A DNA stretch of 64,000 nt from NCBI GenBank assembly GCA_041690495.1, contig JAWLHE010000001.1, positions 62,001 through 126,000 on the forward strand, read 5' to 3'. Below the pieces are notes generated by a model. That model worked only from the letters and a program-made list of their open reading frames with translations. It searched no databases and was not told the DNA's origin. Every line of letters starts with the position of its first letter. Position 1 is the first letter of the stretch. The position numbers and the translations under genes are program-made. Below, in pieces: positions 1-7,927 of this stretch. Source of the DNA: DATAAP01 sp041690495. Its GTDB lineage: Bacteria; Pseudomonadota; Alphaproteobacteria; CACIAM-22H2.

Positions 1-125
1 AGCACGACCGGGCCGTGCGTGCGCGAGCCGCGCAGGCGGTAGAGATTGAGCCCGACGCCGCCCTGACCTCCGACCGGGATCAGCTCTGCCTTGTCGGACG
101 GGATCGAAACGAAGCGTCGTGTCAT
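1..125 (-). CDS. Partial CDS, N-terminus of an uncharacterised protein (possibly alpha/beta hydrolase)
   Basis: Only the first 41 or so codons lie in the window; the rest runs off the left edge. Reading starts at ATG (125-123), one base past the TGA of the upstream amidotransferase-like gene, so the two are probably co-transcribed and translationally coupled. The visible peptide begins MTRRFVSIPSDKAELIPVGG and continues with a glycine-rich stretch followed by a segment that fits the first beta strands of an alpha/beta hydrolase. No catalytic motif is included, so the family is a guess. The frame is open throughout and has high GC at third codon positions. Confidence 0.45.
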   Translation of the reverse strand, partial: MTRRFVSIPSDKAELIPVGGQGGVGLNLYRLRGSRTHGPVV

Positions 126-126
126 C

Positions 127-900
127 TCATGCGACGTCGGCGGCCGCAGTCCGGCGCAGCGCACGGGCGCGGGCGGCGTCGCCGAATGCGGCAAAGATCG
201 CGCGCGCCAGCGGATCATTCGCGATGTGCCATTCGGGATGCCACTGCACGCCGAGCGCGAACGTCTTGGCCGCCATGACGCGCACCGCCTCGACGATCCC
301 GTCGGGCGAGGTCGCCTCGACCGCGAGGCCTGGCGCAAGACGGTCGATGGCCTGGGCATGCAGCGAGTTCACCGTCGCCTCGCCGGCGCCCGCCAGCCGG
401 CCGAGCAGTCCGCCCGGCGCAAGTCGCACGGTATGGGCATAGCCGTAGCGTTCCTCGTTGTTCGGCAGGTCGCGGGCGCGGTGGTCGCGGCGGCCCGGCA
501 GCTCATGCACGTGCTGGTGCAGCGTGCCGCCAAGCGCCACGTTCAGCTCCTGGTGGCCGCGACAGATCGCCAGCAGCGGCAGCCCGGCCTCGATTGCCAG
601 CCGGATCAGCGGCAGGGTTGTCGCGTCGCGTGCCGCATCGTGCAGCGTACCGGCGGGCGAATCGCCGCCTCCGTAGCGGTGCGGCTCCACATTCGACGGG
701 CTGCCGGTCAGAAGCAGGCCGTCGAGCCGGGCGATCAGGGCGGCGAAATCGGTCTGCTCGCCCAGGGCGGGTACGATCAGCGGCACGCCGCCGGCCCCGA
801 CGACAACCGCGGAGACATACTGCGTCGCCACGCTGTGGAAGCGGTGACGCTCGCCCGCGCGCACGCATGCCGTCAGTCCGATCAACGGCGTCGCGCTCAT
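127..900 (-). CDS. Class I glutamine-amidotransferase-like hydrolase (peptidase C26, PuuD-type)
   Basis: A 257-residue protein of the gamma-glutamyl-gamma-aminobutyrate hydrolase type. This family cleaves gamma-glutamyl amide bonds in the cytoplasm, classically in putrescine catabolism. The nucleophile elbow AICRGHQE places the catalytic Cys at about residue 113, and the WHPEW motif supplies the His and Glu of the triad (about 221 and 223). Length is normal for a stand-alone class I GATase domain with no synthetase partner. The start overlaps the stop of the upstream lolA gene by 4 bases (ATGA), and the next gene starts just past its TGA, so it is the middle gene of a minus-strand operon. No other polyamine gene is nearby, so the substrate is uncertain; the family call is firm. 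Confidence 0.85.
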   Translation of the reverse strand: MSATPLIGLTACVRAGERHRFHSVATQYVSAVVVGAGGVPLIVPALGEQTDFAALIARLDGLLLTGSPSNVEPHRYGGGDSPAGTLHDAARDATTLPLIRLAIEAGLPLLAICRGHQELNVALGGTLHQHVHELPGRRDHRARDLPNNEERYGYAHTVRLAPGGLLGRLAGAGEATVNSLHAQAIDRLAPGLAVEATSPDGIVEAVRVMAAKTFALGVQWHPEWHIANDPLARAIFAAFGDAARARALRRTAAADVA

Positions 901-1559
901 TGTGTCGCGCGCGGCGCCATCATGCCCGGATCGGTGAAGCGGAAAAGCGCCGGGTCGAGCGGTATGCCTGCATGCGGATCGATCAGCGCCACGCGCGTGG
1001 TATTGCCTTGCGCGTCGACAACCTGCCAGTTGCTCAGCGCAAATGGCCGCTCGCTGAACACCAGGGTGATGCGCCCGGCCTGCGGATCTTCAGTCTGCAC
1101 CAGGGTAACCCGCAGGCTTCCAGGCCCGCGCTCGACCCTGGTTGCCGTGACATCGCCGGAGAGCCGGATGCGGTCGCGCACGAGCAGACCGGCGGGAGTC
1201 GAGTTGATCGGCAGATGCGTGACCGCCTTCAGCTCCTTGTCGTAATGGATCAGGAATCGGCCATTGGCGACCATCAGGATCGGCACAGGCGGATCGTATT
1301 CGAGCCGCAACTTGCCCGGCCGAAGCAGATAGAGAGTCCCTTCCGCGGCTGCGCCGTTGTCGGCGATCTGCAGGAAGCGCGCCCGCAGCGTGCGGATCCC
1401 GTTGAGATACTCCTCCACCCGCGCGATGTCCGCGTGATCCTCGGGCGACAGTTCCGGGCGCTGCGTGTTCGGCCACGCCGCGCCGGGCAGGGCGACGCTG
1501 AGCGTTGCGGCCGCGCCAAGTGCAAGGAGACGACGGCGGGTCAGGATGGCATGGCGCAT
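897..1559 (-). CDS. lolA: Outer-membrane lipoprotein carrier protein LolA family
   Basis: A 220-residue periplasmic chaperone that would carry lipoproteins from the LolCDE release complex to the outer membrane. The ATG at 1559 is chosen because it opens a Tat-like or Sec signal (RRRLLALGAAATLS, then a hydrophobic run ending ALPGAAW). An upstream in-frame ATG at 1727 would add 56 Arg/Pro-rich residues of non-coding character. The mature part has the LolA pattern: a helix with EEYLNGIRTLRARFLQ, then strands GTLYLLRPGKLRLEYD and PILMVANGRFLIHYD. In alphaproteobacteria lolA often lies just downstream of ftsK; here ftsK is about 9 kb away, suggesting an insertion or rearrangement. The 4-base overlap with the downstream C26 hydrolase gene implies an operon. 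Confidence 0.85.
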   Translation of the reverse strand: MRHAILTRRRLLALGAAATLSVALPGAAWPNTQRPELSPEDHADIARVEEYLNGIRTLRARFLQIADNGAAAEGTLYLLRPGKLRLEYDPPVPILMVANGRFLIHYDKELKAVTHLPINSTPAGLLVRDRIRLSGDVTATRVERGPGSLRVTLVQTEDPQAGRITLVFSERPFALSNWQVVDAQGNTTRVALIDPHAGIPLDPALFRFTDPGMMAPRATQ

Positions 1560-1750
1560 GACGCGAGATATAGGCGGTCGGCTCGAACGCGGCAAGAAAA
1601 GGCCCGGCCTCGCGCCGGACGGCTCAAGGGGATCTGCTCCACGCGACCGTGGCCGTCCTCGTCCCTTGAGCGCGACTGCAAGACCGCGTGTCCGATCCCG
1701 GAACGGGTCGTCCAGAGTATCGGACAACAGGTCAAAACTGCTGCCGAAAT

Positions 1751-1777
1751 TACAGTATCGAGGCGATACAAGTAACT
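1751..1777 (+). promoter_or_regulatory. Putative promoter and MarR operator upstream of the MarR gene
   Basis: A perfect inverted repeat GTATCG-AGG-CGATAC lies at 1755-1769. It falls between a plausible -35 (TTACAG, starting at 1750) and -10 (TAACTT, 1772-1777) separated by 17 bases. A dyad between -35 and -10 is the usual place for a MarR-family autorepressor. If this promoter is right, transcription would begin near 1784. That argues for translation starting at 1827 rather than at the upstream ATG at 1782. Confidence 0.5.
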
Positions 1778-1826
1778 TCTAATGTATAGCATTGCCAAGG
1801 CGATTTGGAGAAAGTACGTTCATCAG

Positions 1827-2402
1827 ATGTCTGATTCTGTCGGCCGGGTCGGCGATTTGCTCGAGCGTATCGGACGGCTCCTGCGCGGGATTCGGCATCG
1901 CAACGAACGGCTCAATCCGGCCCAGTGGGAAGCGTTGCGCTACCTCGGTCGCGCAAATCGCTATTCGCGCAATCCGACCGCGCTGACCCGCTATCTTGGA
2001 GCGACCAAGGGCACCGTGTCGCAGACCCTGATCGCGCTCGAGCGCAAGGGGCTGGTGCGCCGGGCCGCCGATCCGCGGGACCGTCGCGGCGTGCGGCTTG
2101 GTCTCACCTCGCGCGGCCGCAGCCATCTGCATCACGACCCGATGGCGGCTCTCATTGCCGGGATCGATCCGGCGCTGATCGCCCGCCTCGATGCGGATCT
2201 AGGCGAGCTTCTGGTCCAGCTTCAGAGACGCAACGGCCAGCGCCCGTTCGGCCAATGCGGCACGTGCCGCTTCTTCCGTGTCGCCGATGCACTCGGCGAA
2301 CCCGGCGGACCGAACCGCTGCGGCCTGACCCTCGAGCCGCTCTCGCATCAGGAACGCGAACAGATCTGTGCCGAGCACGAGCTACCCGCCGCCAGGCCCT
2401 GA
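1827..2402 (+). CDS. MarR-family transcriptional regulator with C-terminal four-cysteine tail
   Basis: A 191-residue DNA-binding regulator. The winged helix is visible (NPAQWEALRYLGRAN, then TALTRYLGATKGTVSQTLIALERKGLVRR and the DPRDRRGVRLGLT wing). After the dimerisation helices a C-terminal extension holds four cysteines: CGTC, then RCGLTLEPL about 18 residues on, then QICAEHE. Four such cysteines could bind zinc or an iron-sulfur cluster, or act as a thiol switch; that is inference. ATG 1827 is preferred because GGAGAAAG lies upstream and the promoter-like dyad at 1755-1769 would make ATG 1782 too close to the transcription start. The gene converges on a DUF4112 gene and overlaps it by 21 bases. 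Confidence 0.8.
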   Translation: MSDSVGRVGDLLERIGRLLRGIRHRNERLNPAQWEALRYLGRANRYSRNPTALTRYLGATKGTVSQTLIALERKGLVRRAADPRDRRGVRLGLTSRGRSHLHHDPMAALIAGIDPALIARLDADLGELLVQLQRRNGQRPFGQCGTCRFFRVADALGEPGGPNRCGLTLEPLSHQEREQICAEHELPAARP

Positions 2403-2798
2403 TCGATGCGCGGGCGGCTGCCGCCGGATGTGCTCGCGGATGATTGCGACATTGCGCAGATTGGCCTTGTACCAGACGTCGAACAGGTCGCCGGCGACCG
2501 GCACGGCGCCCAGCACCGTGTCCGCCAGCACGTTGCCGGTCATGCGCGCCAGCACGGCGCCCGGCAGGCCGACCCTCCAGCCCGCGTAAATGATGTAGCC
2601 CGCCAGCGCGGCACCCACGACGTCACCGCCGCCCGGAAAAAGCCCAATGATCGAATCCGCGCCGAAGCGGAAGCGGGTGCCGGGAATGACGATCGCGGCA
2701 TCGAGGAACTTGGCAAGCCGCTCGATCTTGCGTAGGAGCGCCTCGGGTTCCTGCTTGGCGTTCAGCCGGCGTCCCCGGCGGCGTCGTACGACAAGCAC
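2382..2798 (-). CDS. DUF4112 domain-containing membrane protein
   Basis: A 138-residue protein of the DUF4112 family, whose function is not established. The family pattern is clear: a basic N-terminus, then LAKFLDAAIVIPGTRFRFG, DSIIGLFPGGGDVVGAALAGYII, and ADTVLGAVPVAGDLFDVWYKANLRN. The two glycine-rich hydrophobic segments (about residues 48-72 and 85-106) are probably membrane-associated. Translation appears to start at GTG (2798). Its 3' end overlaps the convergent MarR gene by 21 bases, so the pair could interfere transcriptionally. Confidence 0.8.
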   Translation of the reverse strand: MLVVRRRRGRRLNAKQEPEALLRKIERLAKFLDAAIVIPGTRFRFGADSIIGLFPGGGDVVGAALAGYIIYAGWRVGLPGAVLARMTGNVLADTVLGAVPVAGDLFDVWYKANLRNVAIIREHIRRQPPAHRSGPGGG

Positions 2799-2817
2799 CG
2801 CTGGCGGGAGAATCCGC

Positions 2818-3324
2818 TCAGCGGGCGTGCTCGAAATTCAGCTTCTCGTTCTGCTCGAGGTTCGGAGTCTCGTCGGTGACGACCTTGACGAGGGATTGCT
2901 CGGCGACCATCGCGGCGCTCGGACGGTCCCAGTACTCCGCTTGCCGCACGCTGACCCTGAGCAGCGCCAGCTCGGGGTCGTCGAGCCCTCGCGGAAACCA
3001 TGTGCGCAGCTCTTCGGTCCACAGATCTTGTGCCTTGGCGCGGTTGCGCACCACCGCTGCGATGCCGGAAATCGAGACGTAGTTCTGGTTCTTCTTGTCC
3101 GCAAAGGAGAGATTAACAGCGTTCTCGCTTTCGACCTCCGACGTCTTGTGCGAGGACGCATAGGTGAAGAACCACAACGTGCCGTCGCGCTCGGTCTGAA
3201 TCAGCTCCATCGGCCGGCTGCGCAGGACGTCGCCGTCGCGCGTCGTCAGCATCGCAATCTTTATGCCGTCAATGAGTTCCCACAGTTTGGCCGTCTGCTC
3301 GCTCTTGCCTTGCTCGGATGTCAT
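2818..3324 (-). CDS. General stress protein 26-like pyridoxamine 5'-phosphate oxidase-fold protein
   Basis: A 168-residue split-barrel flavin-binding protein of the Gsp26/PNPOx-like group. Members bind FMN or a related cofactor and are usually linked to stress responses; a specific reaction is seldom known. Recognisable segments are KIAMLTTRDGDVLRSRPM, GTLWFFTYASSHKTSEV, and the NQNYVSISGIAAVV strand followed by DLWTEELRTWFPRGLDDPELALL. The start at 3324 has a strong upstream GGAGGGG ribosome-binding site. The DUF4112 gene follows 19 bases downstream, so co-transcription is plausible. Confidence 0.85.
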   Translation of the reverse strand: MTSEQGKSEQTAKLWELIDGIKIAMLTTRDGDVLRSRPMELIQTERDGTLWFFTYASSHKTSEVESENAVNLSFADKKNQNYVSISGIAAVVRNRAKAQDLWTEELRTWFPRGLDDPELALLRVSVRQAEYWDRPSAAMVAEQSLVKVVTDETPNLEQNEKLNFEHAR

Positions 3325-3431
3325 GACGACCCCTCCTGTGCTCTTGTTCGCGATCTCGACTTACTCAGAACCGATCGCGCCGCGGACAGGTTCCCGTCCG
3401 CGGCAACGCCTGGCCGGGCAAGGCTGAATGT

Positions 3432-3584
3432 CTACTTGTTGTCGTCGGCTTTCTCCTGGATCCATTCGCCGGACCGCTCAATGTCGCGGCCTACGCCTTC
3501 GGTTGTGTTGCAGGCAGCAAGGGCAAGCGGTGCCGCGATCATGGCGGCCAGAACGAGCATTTTGACGGGACTTGTGCGTTGCAT
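3432..3584 (-). CDS. Entericidin A/B-family small lipoprotein
   Basis: A 50-residue lipoprotein precursor. The signal peptide runs KMLVLAAMIAAPLALAAC, with a lipobox LAAC giving Cys at about residue 24. The short mature part is CNTTEGVGRDIERSGEWIQ followed by a charged tail. This NTTEGVGRDI pattern is typical of entericidin-like peptides, which in enteric bacteria form a small toxin/antidote pair; in alphaproteobacteria their role is unclear. The ATG at 3584 is chosen because a GGAGT site precedes it and it opens the signal peptide. A second member of the same family lies at 9912-10064. Confidence 0.8.
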   Translation of the reverse strand: MQRTSPVKMLVLAAMIAAPLALAACNTTEGVGRDIERSGEWIQEKADDNK

Positions 3585-3835
3585 GTATGGCGACTCCTGG
3601 GTTCGCGCGGCACCGTGCTCCAAGGACGCGTCGCCGCGCAGGCTTGACCGGCCGATAACGCGGCTCAGCTGACAACGGTTCCGCTTGCCGGTGGGCCGAA
3701 GCTTGGCCGTTTGCCAGCAGTTTGCGGTTGTGCCACGTCAACACCGGCGTGCCGGGCCTGTCCTTCCCTGACAGCACCGGCGGATGGCGCGGCCTCTCTT
3801 ATCGCTGCAGATGGCGGTCGCCACCGGCGCCCGGG

Positions 3836-4750
3836 TCAACGAGCGCTTTTTCCCTGAATGGCGGCCGCAGCGGGCTCGCGGCTCTGCCAGTGCGCAACCC
3901 ACAGGCCAAGAACGACGAGCCCGAGCCCTGCCAGTGCGGTCGCCGACATCGGCTCGCCCAGTACCGCGGCGCCCAGCACGGCGGCGGTTACCGGGCTTAA
4001 TGCCAGGAAAACCGTGACCCGCGTGGGCGAGGCATGATTGAGCGCCCACAGCCACAGAAAATAGCCGATCCCGCTGCTCACGCCGATGAACACCACGGCG
4101 ATCCAGCCGGTCGCGGTGAAGCGCGGCAGGCTCGCGAAGAATCCCTCGCCGGCCGCGAGCAGGGCAAGGAAGGCGACCGAGGCGAGCATCGCGAAGGCGC
4201 TGACGGGCAGGGTCGGATAGCGGCGCAGATAGGGGTGGTAGAGGACGCTGCACAGGGCGCCGCTGAGGGCGCTGGCAAACACTGCCAGCTCGCCGATCCA
4301 TTGCATCGGCGCATCGCCCGTCGCCGCAGCCTTCTCGCCGAGCGCGAGGGCGACGCCGGCGATGGTCAGGGCGACACCCGCGGTCTTGGCGGCGCCCAGC
4401 CGCTCGCGGCCGAGCGCCGCGGCGATCAGCATCGTCAGCAGCGGGAACAACGCGAAGATCAGGGCGGCGCGCGCCGACGGGATGAATTGCAGGCCGTAAT
4501 TCAGGAGCGCGATCAGGATTCCGAACTGGGTGATGCCGAGCAGCGCGATCGGCACCACGTCGCAGGCGGCGAAGCGCATGCGCTGGCCCGACAGGATCAC
4601 GAACGGCAGCAGGCAGAAGAAACCGATGGCATAGCGCAGCAGCGCGAGCGACGCAGGATCGGTCTGGTCGACGACGAAACGCGTCGCGACGATCGCGGCG
4701 CCGACCTGGATGCCGGTCGCGGCGGCCGCCGCTATCGGCAGCGCACGCAC
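3836..4750 (-). CDS. EamA/DMT-superfamily transporter
   Basis: A 304-residue inner-membrane protein with two EamA halves and about ten predicted helices. Examples are SLALLRYAIGFFCLLPFVIL, FGILIALLNYGLQFIPSARA and AGVALTIAGVALAL in the first half, and GIGYFLWLWALNHASPTRVT with AGLGLVVLGLWVAH in the second. DMT proteins of this type usually export small metabolites such as amino acids or their analogues; the substrate cannot be read from sequence. GTG at 4750 appears to be the start. It lies 10 bases downstream of the MarR-GNAT gene on the same strand, so the two probably form an operon in which the regulator precedes the exporter. Confidence 0.8.
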   Translation of the reverse strand: MRALPIAAAAATGIQVGAAIVATRFVVDQTDPASLALLRYAIGFFCLLPFVILSGQRMRFAACDVVPIALLGITQFGILIALLNYGLQFIPSARAALIFALFPLLTMLIAAALGRERLGAAKTAGVALTIAGVALALGEKAAATGDAPMQWIGELAVFASALSGALCSVLYHPYLRRYPTLPVSAFAMLASVAFLALLAAGEGFFASLPRFTATGWIAVVFIGVSSGIGYFLWLWALNHASPTRVTVFLALSPVTAAVLGAAVLGEPMSATALAGLGLVVLGLWVAHWQSREPAAAAIQGKSAR

Positions 4751-4760
4751 GCGGCGACCT

Positions 4761-5690
4761 TCACAGATTCTTCTCCCATGTTTCGCCGATCAGGTCGTGA
4801 CCGAAGCTGTGGTGCGGCTCCGACGCGACCAGGCGATAGCCGGCTTTCTCATAGATATGCCGCGCCGCGTGCAGGATGCTGTTGGTCCACAGGGTGATTT
4901 TCCTGTAGCCGGCCTGTCGCGCGAAGCGCTCGCACTCTGCCGCCAGCCGCGCGCCGATGCCGAGCCCGCGCGCCTTCGGCTCGACATAGAGCAGGCGAAG
5001 CTTGGCCACGGTCTTCGACTTCTTCACCAGGAACACCGAGCCGACGATCTCCCCGTCCTTCTCGGCGATCCAGCAGCGCTCATGCCTGGGATCGAAGTTC
5101 CTGATGAACGCCGCGGCAACCTCCGCGACCAGCGCCTCGAAGGTCTGGTCCCAGGCGTATTCCTGGGCATAAAGCGCGCCGTGGCGGTGAATGACCCAGC
5201 CCATGTCTCCGGGCTGGTGCGGTCGCAGGAGGTAGGGCGCCTTCGCCTCCGGCCGCGCGCCAAGCAGGCTTTCGATCGTATGCATCGCCTCGACCAGCCG
5301 GACCTGTTCGGCCTCGGCGAGCGGTCCGAGCAGTGCGCCGATCTCGGCGCGCGAGCGTACGTTGAGAGGTGCGAACGCCTCCTCGCCCCTGCGCGTCAAG
5401 GTGAGCAGATTGCGCCTGCCGTCGGCCTTGGATGGTGTCTTCCGCACCAGTCCGCGCTTCTCGAAGCTGCGCAGGATGCGGCTGAGATAACCGGAGTCGA
5501 GCCCGAGGTCCTTGCCGAGCTCGCTCGCCGTCGGCTGCTCGCGATGGGCGAGCTCGTAGAGGACCCGCGCTTCCGAAAGCGAGAACGGGCTGTCGTGCAG
5601 CCCCTCGCGCAGCACGCCGATCTTCTGGGTGTAGAAACGATTGAAGCGCCGCACCGCCGCGACGCGCTGGTCGAAACTCGCCTCGGTCAT
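4761..5690 (-). CDS. MarR-type regulator fused to a GNAT N-acetyltransferase
   Basis: A 309-residue two-domain protein. Residues 1-145 are a MarR winged helix (FSLSEARVLYELAHREQPTA, GLDSGYLSRILRSFEKRGLV, then the wing ADGRRNLLTLT). Residues 155-305 are a GNAT domain with the acetyl-CoA-binding segment VEPKARGLGIGARLAAECERFAR and the final KAGYRLV strand. This bifunctional arrangement is widespread; the acetyl acceptor is not known. ATG 5690 has GGAGCGG just upstream. An EamA exporter gene follows 10 bases downstream. Confidence 0.85.
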   Translation of the reverse strand: MTEASFDQRVAAVRRFNRFYTQKIGVLREGLHDSPFSLSEARVLYELAHREQPTASELGKDLGLDSGYLSRILRSFEKRGLVRKTPSKADGRRNLLTLTRRGEEAFAPLNVRSRAEIGALLGPLAEAEQVRLVEAMHTIESLLGARPEAKAPYLLRPHQPGDMGWVIHRHGALYAQEYAWDQTFEALVAEVAAAFIRNFDPRHERCWIAEKDGEIVGSVFLVKKSKTVAKLRLLYVEPKARGLGIGARLAAECERFARQAGYRKITLWTNSILHAARHIYEKAGYRLVASEPHHSFGHDLIGETWEKNL

Positions 5691-5815
5691 CCCGCCGCTC
5701 CGCGTCCTGGATCCATGCCAGTGTCAGGCGATCGTATGACAAAGTCAACTATCGGCGGCGCGAAGAGACGGGTCGCCTGCCGGTCCGCGGGCGCCCCTCG
5801 ACGGCGATGCTGCGG

Positions 5816-6442
5816 TCAGGCACTCTTGGCGTCCTTCACGAGTCCTTCGGCGTTGAGCGCCGCCTGCACGTGCGGCCGCCCCGCGACGCGGGCGAGACAG
5901 GCGCGCAGGTTCCGGTACGACGCCAGGTCGACCTTCAGGAAACTGGCCCGCTCATGACCGTGAAGGCATAGGCATCGGCGATGGTGAAGCGCTCGCCGCC
6001 CGGATACATGTGCCCGGCCAGAGCCGTGTCCGAATGTGCGAAGTGCTTTCCAAGAGTCTCGCGCACGATCGTCTTGCAGGCATCGGCTGTTGCCGGATTC
6101 CACAGCGGGCCGAAGCCTTTGTGCAGCTCGGTCGACACGAAGCCCAGCCATTCCGGCGTGCGGTGGCGCTCGTCCGTGTCCGCGGCCGGCATCAGGCCGG
6201 CGCCAGGACTGCGGCCTGCGATGTACTGCAGGATGGCGGACGCCTCCGTCAGGACCTGGCCGTCATCGAGCGTGATCGCCGGCACGCAGCCTTTGGGATT
6301 GATCCTCGTAAAATCCGCGCCGCTCTCCGTCTTCTTGCCGCCGAGATCGACCTTCTCGAACGTGAAGGCAAGCCCGGCCCCGCGCAGGGCGATGTGCGGG
6401 GGCGGGCGAGCATGCGCCGGGGGCGTAGTAGAGCTCCTTGAG
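5816..6442 (-). pseudogene. Glutathione S-transferase, disrupted by two frameshifts and lacking a start codon
   Basis: A GST-like protein can be followed across two reading frames. The thiol-site segment LYYAPGACSPAP reads in one frame (about 6433-6398). The middle part, from HIALRGAGLAFTFEKVDLGG through FTIADAYAFTVMSG, reads in another. The C-terminal FLKVDLASYRNLRACLARVA returns to the first frame. One extra C near 6395 and one missing base near 5952 account for the shifts: restoring a T gives MSWASFLKVDL. No ATG, GTG or TTG lies in frame between the upstream TGA (6470-6472) and LYYAPG; AAGGAG sits directly against the CTC TAC TAC codons, as if a few bases including the start were lost. It follows a DoxX gene. 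Genuine decay and assembly error are both possible. Confidence 0.75.
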
Positions 6443-6469
6443 ACGCCCCCTTGCTCGAGTTGAAATCGG

Positions 6470-6910
6470 TCAGCGCGCATACGCGCCGGCCGGAGCGAAC
6501 AGATTGCGAAACGGACGCGACGGGCTGAGCGCGTATGCGCCATCCCCGAGCAGCGCTTGCACGAGCGACAGCACGACGAGATATGCTGGGTATTCCCAGC
6601 CGCCGTTGGGATAGCCGAACATCCAGCCATTCGGTGCGTGTACCCAAACGGCGCCGAGCAGAATCGGCAGCAGCACCAGCGCCACCCACCGGCTCTGGAT
6701 GCCGAGAATGAGCATGACGCCGCCGGCCAGCTCGGCGGCGAAGACCAGGTGGCCGAGCGCCGCGGGCAGGCCGATGGAAGCGAAGAACTGCGCATTCCCC
6801 GCCAGCGTGAAGACGAACAGCTTCAGGACGATGCTGTGGGACAGATACATGGTGCCGAGCGCCGTGCGCAGCAGCAGGGCGGCATAGGCGGCATTGCGGG
6901 ATTCGATCAT
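6470..6910 (-). CDS. DoxX-family membrane protein
   Basis: A 146-residue inner-membrane protein with four hydrophobic helices: LLLRTALGTMYLSHSIVLKLF, LPAALGHLVFAAELAGGVML, VALVLLPILLGAVWVHAPNG and YPAYLVVLSLVQALLGD. It matches the DoxX/DoxD family, which includes the thiosulfate:quinone oxidoreductase subunit and MPO1-like redox proteins; the substrate here is unknown. ATG 6910 is chosen over longer in-frame starts because it opens directly into the first conserved helix. The frameshifted GST gene follows closely, and a LysR gene is divergent 86 bases upstream, a standard arrangement for local control. Confidence 0.8.
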   Translation of the reverse strand: MIESRNAAYAALLLRTALGTMYLSHSIVLKLFVFTLAGNAQFFASIGLPAALGHLVFAAELAGGVMLILGIQSRWVALVLLPILLGAVWVHAPNGWMFGYPNGGWEYPAYLVVLSLVQALLGDGAYALSPSRPFRNLFAPAGAYAR

Positions 6911-6996
6911 CGCGGGACCTCGCATGGGTTTGTCGCGGTGATATGGCGCTGTTATCCTGTGCAAGGCCATATGGCAGAAACGAAAGATAAGTTTGC

Positions 6997-7899
6997 ATGA
7001 ATGCAAATGCGCTTCCGTGGGATGACCTGCATCTGGTGCTGACGATCGGACGGGCCGGCACGCTCGCCGGCGCTGCCCGCGCGCTCGCGCTGAATCACTC
7101 GACCGTGTTTCGCCGGCTGGGCGCTCTGGAGGCGCGAATCGGCGTGCGGCTGTTCGAGCGCTTCCGCGACGGCTATTCTCCAACCGCTGCCGGCGAGGAG
7201 ATGATCGCTGTCGCGGCGCGCGTCGACGCGGACGTGGCGGCGATGGAGCGCCGCCTCGTCGGCCGGGATCTGCGGCCGAGCGGCCTCATCCGAGCAACGA
7301 CGACCGATACGCTGGTCGAAATGGTAATGCCGATGCTGGCTGCGTTCCGCGCGAGACACCCCGAGATCACGCTCGAGCTCGCGGCGTCCAACGTCCTGTT
7401 CAACCTGTCGCGACGCGACGCCGACGTCGCGATTCGGCCGTCGCAGGATCCGCCCGACATGCTGGTCGGGCGCCGTGTTGCGACGGTGGCGTTCGCGATC
7501 TATGGCGCACCTGCCTATCTGAAGCGGAAACCGGCGCGGCTCCCCCTGGAGCAGCACGACTGGATCGCGCCGGACGACAGCCTCGCGCACATCGCGCCCG
7601 CGCGCTGGCTCGACGCGGCCTTGCCCGCAGCGCACGTCGTCGTTCGCGCCAACAGTCTCGTCACCCTGCTCCGTGCTGCGTGCGCCGGACTGGGGCTCGC
7701 GCTCCTGCCCTGCTACATGGGCGACGGCGAGCGGCAGCTGCGTCGGCTCGGCGGGCCGGTTCAGACGCTCGATTCCGGGCTGTGGCTGCTCACCCATCCC
7801 GATCTGCGCCGCGTCGCACGCATCCGCGCGTTCCTCGACTTCATGGCGCCGGCGCTGGCCAGGCAGGTGCCGCTGCTGGCCGGAATGAAAGGCAAATGA
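6997..7899 (+). CDS. LysR-family transcriptional regulator
   Basis: A 300-residue LysR-type regulator. The N-terminal helix-turn-helix (DDLHLVLTIGRAGTLAGAA, then LNHSTVFRRLGALEARIGVRLFERF) is followed by the linker and a two-lobed effector domain with RATTTDTLVEMVMPMLAAF and RHPEITLELAAS. It is divergent from the DoxX-GST gene pair with 86 bases between starts, so it probably controls that pair and itself from the shared region. The inducer is unknown. Family assignment is secure. Confidence 0.88.
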   Translation: MNANALPWDDLHLVLTIGRAGTLAGAARALALNHSTVFRRLGALEARIGVRLFERFRDGYSPTAAGEEMIAVAARVDADVAAMERRLVGRDLRPSGLIRATTTDTLVEMVMPMLAAFRARHPEITLELAASNVLFNLSRRDADVAIRPSQDPPDMLVGRRVATVAFAIYGAPAYLKRKPARLPLEQHDWIAPDDSLAHIAPARWLDAALPAAHVVVRANSLVTLLRAACAGLGLALLPCYMGDGERQLRRLGGPVQTLDSGLWLLTHPDLRRVARIRAFLDFMAPALARQVPLLAGMKGK

Positions 7900-7927
7900 T
7901 CGCGGGCCGGCGCGGACGCGTCGCGCG

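Noticed and set aside
1782..1826. Upstream ATG as start of the MarR gene
   Set aside because: It has no ribosome-binding site and would lie at or before the likely transcription start; ATG 1827 has GGAGAAAG upstream.
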